From Mycocentrospora acerina (Eukaryota; Ascomycota; Dothideomycetes; Pleosporales), in contig JAKUHH010000040.1 in assembly GCA_022701365.1 (NCBI GenBank), forward strand, positions 744,001 to 808,000: a stretch of 64,000 nucleotides of DNA, read 5' to 3'. Shown piece after piece: positions 43,334 through 53,056 of the stretch (its first letter is position 1; each line of letters starts with the position of its first letter). Under the pieces are notes generated by a model. The model did not search any database, was not told the DNA's origin, and saw only the letters and a list, made by a program, of their open reading frames with translations. A program made the position numbers and the translations under genes.

Positions 43334-44921
43334 ATGGTAGCAATGGGCGGCGGACCAGAACTTCCCCACTCCACCGGCTCGAAAGAGAAAGAGCTCCTCC
43401 TCGCCGTCATCCCGTTTCCTGAGAATGCCGCAGCAAAGGGAATCAAGCAGCTAGAAGAAGAGTTCCCGAACGTGGAAGTGCGATACTTTTGGTCAAAGTT
43501 TGAGAACGGAAAGCCGTCGCCGGTTGATATTCCTGAAGGTATGTCGATGTGTGTTTAAGCATTCATAGGGCTGCATGTATTGATTGCTTTTGCGTGGGTT
43601 TGTACCACCATTGGCTTTCCCGGGGTTGTGGCTGTCGGGGATATTTTGTTTGTTGCGGAATGTACATGGGGGGGGAATATATGTTGTTCTTTTTGTAGGG
43701 GTCAGGGGTCCTTGTACAGCGGGAGGTCCCTTTCCTTTTCCTTGAGCCGAGTCTAATAGCCAACGTCCGCCCATACAGTACTTGGAGCCTATAACTGACA
43801 GCACTAGATCTTCTCCAACGGGCTTCTTACATCTGCACGCTCTTCTGGCTCCCTCCCTCTGCTGCAGCCATTCCCAATGTCAAGTTCATCCAGTTCTTCT
43901 CCGCGGGCATCAACTATGTCGCTTCGCACCCCATTTTCACGGACTCCAAGATCCCTCTTTGCTCAGCAAACGGTGTCCACGGTCCTCAGATCGCAGAGTG
44001 GGTTGTCATGGCGGATCTGGCGCACAACCATCATTTTGTGACGTATTGGGAGCAACAAAAGAATAAGGTATGGAACCCAAAGTTTGGAGGAGAGATGGTA
44101 CGCGATCGAGTGGGGAAGAGGGTCGGGATTTTGGGATACGGGAGTATTGGACGGCAAGGTGAGTGTGTGTTTCATTATACTTGCTATTTGGAAATGATAT
44201 CCTTTGCGCATCTTTTCCAAGTTACTTCACTATTTAGTCGCAACGACTCAGGTGGATATCGGGATGATCAACTGACGAGAAACAGTCGCGCGCGTATCAA
44301 AAGCAATGGGCATGGACGTTATTGCCTACACCGCATCGCCAAGGACAACCCCAGAATCTCGAGTAGACGATGGCTTTATCGTACCTGGAACTGGCGATCC
44401 AGATGGTAGTCTGCCTAGTGCATGGTACAGCGGGACAGGAAAGGAGGCACTGCACAACTTTCTCAAGCAGGAGATAGACTTGCTGGTTATCGGCGTGCCG
44501 TTGACGTAGGTCTTCCAGCGTCATAAGATGAGATGTCATGGAGTGTATTGGCTAACGGTTCGACAGCAAAGCTACAACACACCTGCTCTCCATCGATGAA
44601 TTCGAGCTACTCCACAAGAGCAATCCAAAGGGAACATATGTTGCCAATATTGCGCGAGGGCCTATTATAGATCAGACTGCGCTCATCAAGGCTTTGGAAA
44701 CGAAGCAAATCAGCGGGGCAGCACTCGATGTCACGGATCCTGAGCCACTACCCGCTGACGATCCGCTGTGGACAGCGCCCAACTGTCTGATCACACCGCA
44801 TGTGAGCGGAAATACAGACGCATATGTTGATCGTGCATTTCAGCTAGCCAGTGAAAACATCAAGCGCCAGAAGAGCGGGGGCAAGTTGATCAACGAGGTG
44901 AATCGTGGTCGGGGATACTAG
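43334..44921 (+). CDS. D-isomer-specific 2-hydroxyacid dehydrogenase
   Basis: NAD(P)-dependent dehydrogenase acting on a 2-hydroxy or 2-keto acid; exact substrate unknown. Exons 43334-43538, 43808-44158, 44286-44505 and 44567-44921 give 376 residues. The Rossmann motif GILGYGSIGRQ is followed across intron 2 by VARVSKAMGMDVIAY. The catalytic set is present: Arg in NIARGPIID, Glu in VTDPEPLPADDPLW and His in CLITPHVSGN. Substrate-domain contact FSAGINYV and SANGVHGPQIAEWV also match. Introns 1 (269 nt) and 2 (127 nt) are long for this window; intron 1 holds a run of eight or more G near 43667. The stop lies only 45 bp from the stop of the convergent CitE-like gene. Confidence 0.9.
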
Positions 44922-44966
44922 ATATAACATAGTTTCATGGGCGCATGTTAGAACGGTAGACATTCT

Positions 44967-45973
44967 TCACTCGGGCTCCTGACCCTTCCACTTCTCCCTT
45001 ACCGCATTGACGTCAATATCGCAGAACTCTGCATGTCTCAGCACAGCTTGTGCTTTTTTGACGACGGGCACGTCGATCATCTTGCCCTCCAGTGTCCACG
45101 CCCCCCGTCCTGCTCGACTTGCCTTTTCGTCTGCAATCACCACTCTCGCAGCCCACTCGACTTCCTGTTCTCCCGGGCTAAACGCTTTATGGCACACCTC
45201 GATTTGACTCGGGTGTATACACTGCTTACCGTTGAACCCCATGCCCTTACCATTCAGGCACTCCTCCTCGAGTGTCTTCAGCCCTGCATCGCCCTTGTAA
45301 CTCGTGCAGACCAAATCAATTGTCGAGGGCAGATTCGCCGCCCTCGCCGCCGTCGCAATTGCCGACCTCGCGTACAGAAACTCCATGAGCGACGGCGTCC
45401 TCGTCAAGCTCATATCCTTTGAGAAGTCCTCGGCTGCAAAGACTAGCCCGCTCAGATATGGACTCGCCTTGCATATCTCGCTTAGATTCTGGATCGACTT
45501 TGCGCTCTCAATCAGTGCTATGATCTTGATTTCCTTCCCGCCGTTCCCACTGCTGGGGTGTCGCTCGGGGCTCAAGTGCCGAATGACATCTGTGACAAAG
45601 TGCAGATCCGCGGCGCTCTCGCACTTGGGCAGCATGATGGCATCAAGGTGTTTGCCCTGCAGAACTTCTGTGAGGTCATCGAGCGCGAGGCCCGTGTCGA
45701 CGCTGTTGACGCGCACGCACATTTCCTTGATGCCGCTAGGGCGTTGCTTGGAGAGGATGGAGCGGAGGTTTTGGCGCGCGTCGGCCTTGAGGTGCGGGGC
45801 GACGCTGTCTTCGAGGTCGTAGGTCACGTTATCAGCGTGCATGGCGAAGGACTTCTCCAGCATCTTTTTCGAGGAGCTGGGGACTGCAAAGGGTGTCAGG
45901 TGGGCGCTGGGGAGCGTGGGGGACGGATGCACATACCGTACATGCACGCTCTGCGGATGATTGGGGCTGCCAT
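44967..45973 (-). CDS. HpcH/HpaI aldolase / citrate lyase beta-like (CLYBL type)
   Basis: TIM-barrel Mg-dependent C-C lyase of the CitE-like family, whose human member CLYBL cleaves citramalyl-CoA in mitochondria. Exons 45973-45937 and 45883-44967 give 317 residues. Visible motifs: VTYDLEDSVAPHLKADAR (acidic metal site), VRVNSVDTG (substrate Arg), AIMLPKCESA, IIALIESAKSI (metal Glu), GLVFAAEDFSKDM (metal Asp/Glu) and GFNGKQCIHPSQIEV. The start MAAPIIRRACMYV comes from a 37-nt first exon and resembles a short mitochondrial presequence. The gene is divergent from TVP23 (298 bp) and almost touches the hydroxyacid dehydrogenase at its 3' end. Confidence 0.88.
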
Positions 45974-46271
45974 CTTAACACCCGTCTAGCTGTCCAGCTG
46001 TCTATTGCCAGGCTCAATTGAACTTGCAGGAGAAGAGAAACGCCAGTATGCATGTATATACACTCTTCTCCTCGCGCGGCATACAAGTAGCCGTCTCCAT
46101 TCTACATAGCCTATGACGCCCGCTGACGCGGGGAAGCGCCGACTCGCCGACCGAGACGCGACATGGACGCCGCGCCAAGCTAGTCCCGGTCCCTGAACAT
46201 CATGACACGTGAATGAAGCTCCATCTCGCAGCTCTAGCTCAACCCACCAACGCCATCCCACATCTTACACA

Positions 46272-47039
46272 ATGGAGACTGCACAGCAGACGCCCGCGCC
46301 CGGCTCGCTGAGCTGGAGACTCAGCGCCCACCCCATTACGCTTCTGACATTCCTGTTCTTCCGCATATGTACGTGTATATATTCTTCTAGGCAGGCACAT
46401 GCATCACACAACGATCTGGACCTGAGCCTACACATACTCGGATCTCTGAATTTCTATATACATACACAAACACAAACTAACATGCCTTCTCGCAGCATCC
46501 CTCCTCGTCTACCTCCTAGGCCTGCAGCTCCTCTCCTCCAACTTCGTCCTCGTCTTCATCGCTACCATCCTGCTACTGGCCATCGACTTCTACTACCTCA
46601 AGAATATCGCAGGGCGGCGTCTCGTCGGGCTGCGCTGGTGGAATGAAGTCGACAATACGACGGGTGACGGGCGATGGGTGTTTGAGAGCGCAGACCCGGA
46701 GACGAGGGAGGTGAACGCGACGGATAAGCGCTTCTTCTGGCTGGCGCTGTATGCGCAGCCCGTACTCTGGGTTGTGCTTGCGATTGTCGCGCTCGCGGGA
46801 CTGGAGTTTATTTGGTTGACGCTGGTTGGTGAGTTGAAATACTTGATGATGGTGGGAGGGACGGTGGCTGACAGTTGGATGCAGTCATTGCGCTGGTCCT
46901 GACGATTACGAATACCCTCGCTTTCTCCCGTTGCGACAAGTTCAGCCAGGCAAGTGGTTTTGCTTCGAATGCCATGTACGGGTCTGGTCTTGCGAGGAAT
47001 ATCGCGGGCGGTATGATCAGCAGCTTGTTCAGGAGATGA
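46272..47039 (+). CDS. TVP23: Golgi membrane protein TVP23
   Basis: Conserved membrane protein of late Golgi vesicles (FAM18/TVP23 family), involved in vesicle traffic. Exons 46272-46368, 46496-46828 and 46885-47039 give 194 residues. Four hydrophobic segments are seen: HPITLLTFLFFRI, LLVYLLGLQLLSSNFVLVF, FWLALYAQPVLWVVLAIV and FIWLTLVVIALVLTITNTL. Family motifs are GRRLVGLRWWNEVD, GDGRWVFES and GYTRCDKF-type (AFSRCDKFSQ). The first intron is 127 nt. The splice joins were chosen because each restores a continuous hydrophobic helix. Confidence 0.92.
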
Positions 47040-47311
47040 AACAACGAGAAACTATCAGACGTGCTTGCTTTGACGTAGAGATTATGTGATTTAAAAAGCA
47101 GGGTACAAGAGTAGCCATGGAGTGTCTGGAGTTCATTGCGGGAAAGGTTGTGTGTGTTTGCAGATATCCCATGTCGTCAATCTCGACATTCATAGTCGTT
47201 TCAACGGAATTCTCGCCTCAAGCATCGTGCACTACCACATTCAAACGATTCAGGTACACGTACATATTCTCCTTTTTCCAAAGAAGAGAGGTTGATTTGG
47301 CTGCCTGGTAT

Positions 47312-48888
47312 CTAAACGGTGATCATCACACTCGCGTTCTTGTACCAAGTCAACAGCGGGTTATCCCCGTTCTTCGTGCTCGTCTCTGCAATATCTGCTC
47401 TGCCGGCCATGAAATCCTCGTGTGAGTATGTGCGCGCAAATCGCCCCGTGATCGCAGTGTACATGGGCTCCATGACCTCAAAGTCAGTGGGAAAGAGTAT
47501 GTCAAAGTAGCCTTGGTGGACCTGGAAAATGAATTAGCAAAAGGTCTGGCTGGATGTTTATGTGAAAAAGAGTTTTCAGAGGTGGGTGTTGTAATGTAAA
47601 AACTTACAAGAGGTGTTGAAACAGGAATCATCTCCCTCTTGTACCTCGTCTGTACAACTGGCGCATTCAACCCCTCCACCGCATCGCCCAGCTTGTTGAA
47701 ATCACTGCTGATCAGCTTGTGGTTTGGAAACTTCTCGTACAGGATGTGGAAGAACTGCATCAGGCGGGTGGGTATGTACTCTGGCGTGCTCAGGTTCCCT
47801 CTGAACGGCACCAGAGACCTCAAGTTTTGCATCATCCGGGAGCCCTGGAGGGGGTGTGGGTACGATGGACACGCAGCATGTCTTGTCTTGATGAATTTAG
47901 TTGCGACTGGGTCGAGTGTGCGCGAGTAGTACTCGAAGAGCTCGCCGCGGGGGTCGACAACGACGTGCGACTGGTATGGGGCACCAGTCTCAAAGTCGTA
48001 CTTCAGCGCATCGTGTGCAAAGTTGTCGAAGACTTCGAGGGCGAGGAAATAGCAGGGTGACGAGACGTACGTGTCCCAGTCGAAGATGGAACGGTTGACA
48101 ATCTCGACTTTATCTGAGTGTCCCCTTGCATACGCTGAATGACCCAGTCCCTGCTGCTGCAGATTCGCCAATTGACTCGAGATTTCAATGATCTTGAACT
48201 TTGTGTGTGCATATACGTCTGGGTGCACGTCTCTTATATAGTCTAAAATGTTCAACATCATGGTTCCATTTCCAGCGCCCATCTCGTAGATGTTGAGGTC
48301 ATGGTAAGGGTAGAGGTTGTATTTGTAGTCCTCAACCAAGTACCGTGCGATTGCCTCTCCGTAGTAGGGCGAGAAGAGCTCGGTTGGCGTGTGCCAGAGC
48401 TGGCGGAGCTCGTTGGGTTCTTGGTAGTCGAGGGCATCCTCGAATTCGGTGTAGCGGTGCCGCAGCTGCTGAAAGAAGTCGTGCTCGGAGGACATTTCGT
48501 TGAAGTTGAAGGGATCGCCGGGGGAGAAGATGACGACTTGCTTGGAAAAGTAGCCGTAGTTTGGGTTGTAAAGGCTGTCCTCGATGAAATCTCGCAGCAG
48601 CATCTTGACTCTGCGCGGCCTCTGCTTCCTGTTCCGCAGCATGTCCGACGTGACCAAGGGGTACTTGTCGAATTCCTCTGCCCTCTCATGCGGAAATGCA
48701 TTCTTCCTCGGCGTCCATCTGCTCTCCCTCCTCGTCTCTCCCGCAGGCAACCGTGTGGTCTTCCCTCGGCGCTGTGTTTGCGGTATGCGGGCAGCCGCAA
48801 GAGCTGGTCGGGCTCCGCGGGCAAGACATTGCGATGCTCGGTGCGAGAAGAGCTGGCGGAAGAGTTGGCTGACGAGTGGGGAATCCAT
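47312..48888 (-). CDS. NDUFAF7-type mitochondrial protein arginine methyltransferase
   Basis: SAM-dependent methyltransferase of the DUF185/MidA family. In animals NDUFAF7 methylates an Arg of complex I subunit NDUFS2 early in assembly. Exons 48888-47608 and 47521-47312 give 496 residues. The N-terminus MDSPLVSQLFRQLFSHRASQ and the next 40 residues are basic and acid-poor, a mitochondrial presequence. DFIEDSLYNPNYGYFSK, the SAM-binding NIYEMGAGNGTMMLNIL and FLALEVFDNFAHD are family motifs. The second exon (VHQGYFDILFPTDFEVM to NASVMITV) was recovered by splicing; the raw frame reads into an unrelated tail. It shares a 168-bp divergent promoter with the cysteine synthase homologue. Confidence 0.9.
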
Positions 48889-49056
48889 TGGCACCGGCGC
48901 AGGTGCTCAACAAGAGGTCGCGACAGCGAAAGGAGCTCTGCGAGGATGCACGTGGGGAACATTCATGCCAAGCCCACGATCTGTCAGAGCTTCATCCGGC
49001 AGCCCACTTCCATCATCGCCTCATGCACCATCTTGCTCAAATTCCGAGGTCCAGTG

Positions 49057-50585
49057 ATGGCAGACCAAACCAAGTACTACGTAATAGGAGCATTTCTCCT
49101 AGGCGTAGCTCTTACCACCGCACACAATAAACGTTCTTTGACACAAGAAAATGCAACCTCGAATCAACAGCTAAAGCAGCAGCACAATCTGCTGGCAAAC
49201 CTCGCAAAAATTGACGATCTGGACACCTTAAAGAAGAGCTTGGCTGAAATTGAGCGGTCGCTAGAAAAGGGTGCGGGCAACATCAAGGATGGCATTGAAG
49301 GGTGTATCGGCGACACGCCCCTCATCAAAATCAAATCGCTGTCAGAATACACTGGATGTGAAATACTAGTCAAAGCGGAGGTATGAATGCACTGGTGTAC
49401 AATAAAGATAGCGTTTATCTCATGTTGAATTAGTTTCTCAATGGAGCTGGCAACAGCCCAAAAGATCGGGTCGCTCTGAGCATCATTGAAATGGTATACA
49501 CTTCCCTGCATTAACTTTTTGCATGTTGCTGAGAGCTCTAGGCTGAAGAGAAGGGCCTCCTTATTCCACACTCTGGTGATACAGTCTATGAGGGAACGGT
49601 AGGAAGCACCGGAATATCACTTGCGGCAATATGTAGAGCTAGAGGCTACAAGGCGCACATGTGAGTTGTTCGTACACCAGAGGCAACCACCTATTGACAA
49701 CCAGCAGCTGTATGCCGGATGATATGGCAGTTGAGAAGTCAGATCTCCTCCTGAAGCTCGGCGCTGAAGTAGAAAGAGTGCGACCGGCACCCATTGTCGA
49801 CCAAAACCAGTTTGTCAATCTTGCCCGGGCTCGAGCAGCAGAGCACACTGCCAACCCCAACAAGCCAGGACGAGGGCTTTTCGCGGATCAATTCGAGACT
49901 GAAGCAAACTGGCGTGCGCACTTCACCGGTACTGGCCCTGAGATTTATGAGCAAACGGGCGGCTTTTTGGATGCGTTTGTGAGCGGCGCTGGCACTGGAG
50001 GGACCATTTCTGGGGTTGCTCTTTTCCTCAAGTCGAAGTTGCCTGATCTCAAAGTTATCCTCGCGGATCCCCCGGGCAGCGGCTTGTACAACCGCGTCAA
50101 GTACGGAGTGATGTTCGATCCCAAAGAAAGAGAAGGTACACGCCGACGACATCAAGTTGATACGATTGTTGAAGGCATCGGTATCAACCGGGTGACCCAC
50201 AACTTCGATATTGGAAGAGAACTCATTGACGATGCAATCAGAGTGAATGATGGCCAGGCGATCGCTATGGCGCGTTGGTTAGTTGAGCATGACGGTATAT
50301 TTGTTGGTAGCTCTAGTGCCGTAAATTGTAGGTCACACAGTCTTTCCGGAGTAACAAAGCTGATTCAAGATAGGTGTCGCTGCTACGAAGCTCGCAAAGA
50401 CACTTGGTCCTGGTCATCGCATTGTGACGTTACTATGCGACAGGTGAGGTCCTTTTCTTCAATTTCGAAGAACGCACTAATGTCTTCACAGTGGTGCGAG
50501 ACACTTGAGCAAGTTTTGGGCCAACGTAGAACCTGTTGGCGGTGCCGAGAATGATGTCTCACTCGACAAGATTCTCGCTGCATAA
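49057..50585 (+). CDS. Membrane-anchored cysteine synthase homologue (MCY1/cysteine synthase 2 type)
   Basis: PLP-dependent fold-II enzyme close to fungal cysteine synthase 2; yeast Mcy1 sits in the mitochondrial outer membrane. Exons 49057-49380, 49434-49493, 49542-49660, 49708-50327, 50374-50443 and 50492-50585 give 428 residues. An N-terminal helix (YYVIGAFLLGVALTTA) is followed by a coiled coil rich in Gln/Leu, then the enzyme: GDTPLIKIKSLSEYTG, NGAGNSPKDRVAL with PLP Lys118, EGTVGSTGISLA in place of the usual GTSGNTG, GAGTGGTISGV phosphate loop and FVGSSSAVN. The central loop near residue 280 has EREGTRRRHQVDTIVEGIG, longer than in CysK. Function in cysteine synthesis is not certain for this branch. 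Confidence 0.9.
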
Positions 50586-51141
50586 GAATCATGTCTCGTC
50601 CCTACTAGCGAGACGGAGTAGCCTCAGGAAGTGACAGTCACTTTTATAGGCATCAACTGTCTTCCACAGCCTCCGGCCAAGGACACTTGAAAGAAACCGC
50701 TTTCAGAACGTGAAAGATCATCCAACACCACAGGATCACATAAGTTCCCCCATTATTGTCCCAAAATGACGGATGAATCTCAGTGCCCTTCACCCACCAA
50801 ACTACGGAAGCGGAATACTATGCAAGATACTCTTCCAAGCATCAGAACACAATAATTGCAAGACAAAGGCCTGTCATTCACACCAGCGTCAGGACACAAC
50901 TGTATGTCTCGGGCACGTAACAAAGAGCGAAGCACCAACAATGCCCATTCTCTTCTGACACCCTCTTTGTACGTTTGTGCACCGTTTATATAGGGCAAGC
51001 AACCCCAGTCCCTGCGCTTTGCTGCACTCTCCCGCTTTTTGTCAAATCTTCCCGCAGCAAACTTGTCCGCACGAGCACCACATTGTCAGGAACAGAAATC
51101 CTAAAGAGAAAAAAGTCAGATTACTGAACCAAGCCGAACAC
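50586..51141. other. Intergenic region
   Basis: 556 bp between the cysteine synthase homologue and the next small gene. The frame of the downstream gene stays open up to about 50977, but that extension lacks protein character. Nothing else seen. Confidence 0.4.
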
Positions 51142-51678
51142 ATGTCCAGCCACCGCATGAGCTCCACTGTGGGCATAAGCAGAGCAAACAGACGCGCAGC
51201 AATAGTGCGCAGACCCCTCTCTCAACGCAATCCTGCCCTAGCCCTCAAAGTCTCACAGATGCGCCTCGCCATTGCCCCTATAGTACACGTCAAAGACGGG
51301 CAGCCCGCGCCAGACTTCCCTGACACAATGCTGCACCTCTTCTTGCTCACAGAGTCGCAGCTCGACCGTCTCGCAGAATACTATTCTCAGTCCGAAGTCT
51401 CTGAGCTAACGTATCAGTACCCGCAGACCATGGACTGGGATAAATCCTTCCTGTGCAATAACCTCGCTCTACCAGAGAACTGCAGACTGAGTGAGTTGGA
51501 GAGGCTGAAGATCAAGATGCGCATGTTTGCGAGGTTTATCGGGATGAGGGGCGCGGACACGCCGACATGGGAGTATGAGCGCCAGATGGAGATTCTGAGC
51601 AACAAGATTGAGAGGAGTGTGCAGGATGAAGAGAGTTCGTTGAAAAAGTACTACTGGGGGCCGGGGGCGCAGCCGTGA
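51142..51678 (+). CDS. Hypothetical protein
   Basis: Not recognised. A single-exon frame of 178 residues from ATG 51142 (further ATG at 50977 in the same frame). The N-terminus is basic and Ser-rich. The core is compact and protein-like: QMRLAIAPIVHVKDGQPAPD, MLHLFLLTESQLDRLAEYYS, ELTYQYPQTMDWDKSFL and LSELERLKIKMRMFARFIG. It ends EESSLKKYYWGPGAQP. Balanced composition and absence of stops make a real gene likely. No domain, signal peptide or membrane segment can be named. Confidence 0.65.
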   Translation: MSSHRMSSTVGISRANRRAAIVRRPLSQRNPALALKVSQMRLAIAPIVHVKDGQPAPDFPDTMLHLFLLTESQLDRLAEYYSQSEVSELTYQYPQTMDWDKSFLCNNLALPENCRLSELERLKIKMRMFARFIGMRGADTPTWEYERQMEILSNKIERSVQDEESSLKKYYWGPGAQP

Positions 51679-52186
51679 AAAGCGACTTCATGCAGGGATT
51701 GGCCGTGGCAGATTGGAGACTGGAGGCTGGAGGTCGTGGCATCATAGGGTAGAGGCTCAAAAGTCAATTTAGCGAGCGTCAAATGCATTTCGAATTGATC
51801 ACCATGACAACTTCCAGCCTCGTCTACGCAAATATGTACATTTTTCAAATTTACCGTGCGCGGCCAGTGCAGCCAGCATACGCATACTTCTACTGCAAGG
51901 AGTTGGCAACACGACTAACTGTTTTGAAGAATACATACCATTCATTCCAAGGACTGGCTGAAAGAACACTTATGTAGAAGTATACTACAGTATGCTGTTG
52001 TACTTGATTTGTTCCACTACTCGCAGCAAACAATGCTCCAGAGCTGCTCATCTACAATACCTAAAAGGTAAGCTTCACCCCTGTCACACACTTAGCGCTA
52101 ACCCCACCCTCTTCAACTACGTGTCACTCCACGAGCACCCTTCCCGAGCACCCCCAGTTCTGCAAAATGGCAAAAAAAGTAGCTTT
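51679..52186. other. Intergenic region
   Basis: About 500 bp between the small hypothetical gene and the minus-strand tRNA. T-runs on the minus strand just beyond the tRNA 3' end (AAAAAAA at about 52172-52178 on the plus strand) fit a Pol III terminator. No other feature. Confidence 0.4.
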
Positions 52187-52291
52187 TATTCCTGGTGGGG
52201 TTCGAACCCACGGCATCCGCATAACCCAGATGAGTCATAAGTGTCTGACGAAACTTATAAGAACGGCGCGCTACCACTGCGCCACAGGAAT
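52187..52291 (-). tRNA. tRNA-Ile (anticodon UAU) with 33-nt intron
   Basis: On the minus strand the acceptor ATTCCTG pairs fully with CAGGAAT, discriminator A. The D stem is GCGC/GCGC with loop AGTGGTA, and the T arm is GTGGG-TTCGAAC-CCCAC. The anticodon stem CCGTT pairs with TGCGG (one U:U mismatch next to the loop, one G:U), and the loop CTTATAA reads UAU. An intron of about 33 nt follows position 37; it contains CTTAT, able to pair with the anticodon ATAAG, as in other introns of this isoacceptor. The mature length is 72 nt. The mismatch at 31:39 leaves some doubt about exact intron ends. Confidence 0.8.
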
Positions 52292-53056
52292 TCGTATTTC
52301 TGAGAAATAGCAGTACGGCTCGTAGAACCGCTGTGGACTTGATTTTGAAAAGTTGTCAAATTTGGACCTTTATATAGTACGTTTTTTGCGAGTAAACTCA
52401 ACTTTTGCGCTTGTCTTCGTCGCTGCGTCACATCTGTGGCTCTGGTTACTTGCGGGTCGACACACAACGAGTCGTCTCATTAATAGTGCAAGGGAAGTCA
52501 GCTGCGGTGGCTGGTAGTCGTCGTGAGGGGCTACCAACCCTATTCGTCTAGTCAATACATCCGAGCTTCAACATCATGGTGCTCCCGTCCAACCTCCATC
52601 AGCTTCCGTGACATATACCAATCCATTTGAGCGACGTGCAGCTGTCTATTCCAAATTCATACTTCTGGTGAGTTTGAGTTTGTGTTTTCCTCGGTCTGAT
52701 GAATACGATCAAGCGCAATGGCAGCTTTCATTTGTGTAGGCTCGACGCTCGACGTGCGTGTTTGTTTGTGATTCCCACGCGTCTTTCATTTTCAAAAGCC
52801 ACGTATTCTTCAACAACTGAAAGTGTGGGCAATCAGTTGGCAAGACGTAGCTTCTCGAGTCTGTTGCAACGTGGTGCCACGATCCATTATTCAATGGAGC
52901 ACGTCATCGCCACGAGACAACAACATGCTCATCCCTGTATTATTTCTACCATGTCTACTCGCAACTTTTCTGCAACCACAAATTCTAACATTGAGGCGAA
53001 AGACTCTGACATAATGTAGGCGCGCTCTCCTCGTCTCCCTATTCTCAATACTCAAC
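52292..53056. promoter_or_regulatory. Upstream region of DPP5 with open frame
   Basis: Contains the DPP5 promoter and 5' UTR. A plus-strand frame (52699-53019) encodes 106 basic, Ser-rich residues and can be joined in phase to DPP5 by a 52-nt GT-AG interval (53016-53067) that removes the usual start codon. See findings. Confidence 0.35.

Noticed and set aside
43539..43807. Extra exon inside the first intron of the hydroxyacid dehydrogenase
   Set aside because: The flanking exons join in phase (PEDLLQRASY) and no conserved segment is missing.
45558..45989. Plus-strand ORFs opposite the CitE-like gene
   Set aside because: They are antisense shadows; the minus frame carries all CitE motifs.
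48301..49386. 361-codon plus-strand ORF running into the cysteine synthase homologue
   Set aside because: Its first part is antisense to NDUFAF7. The real gene starts at ATG 49057, where the membrane helix begins.
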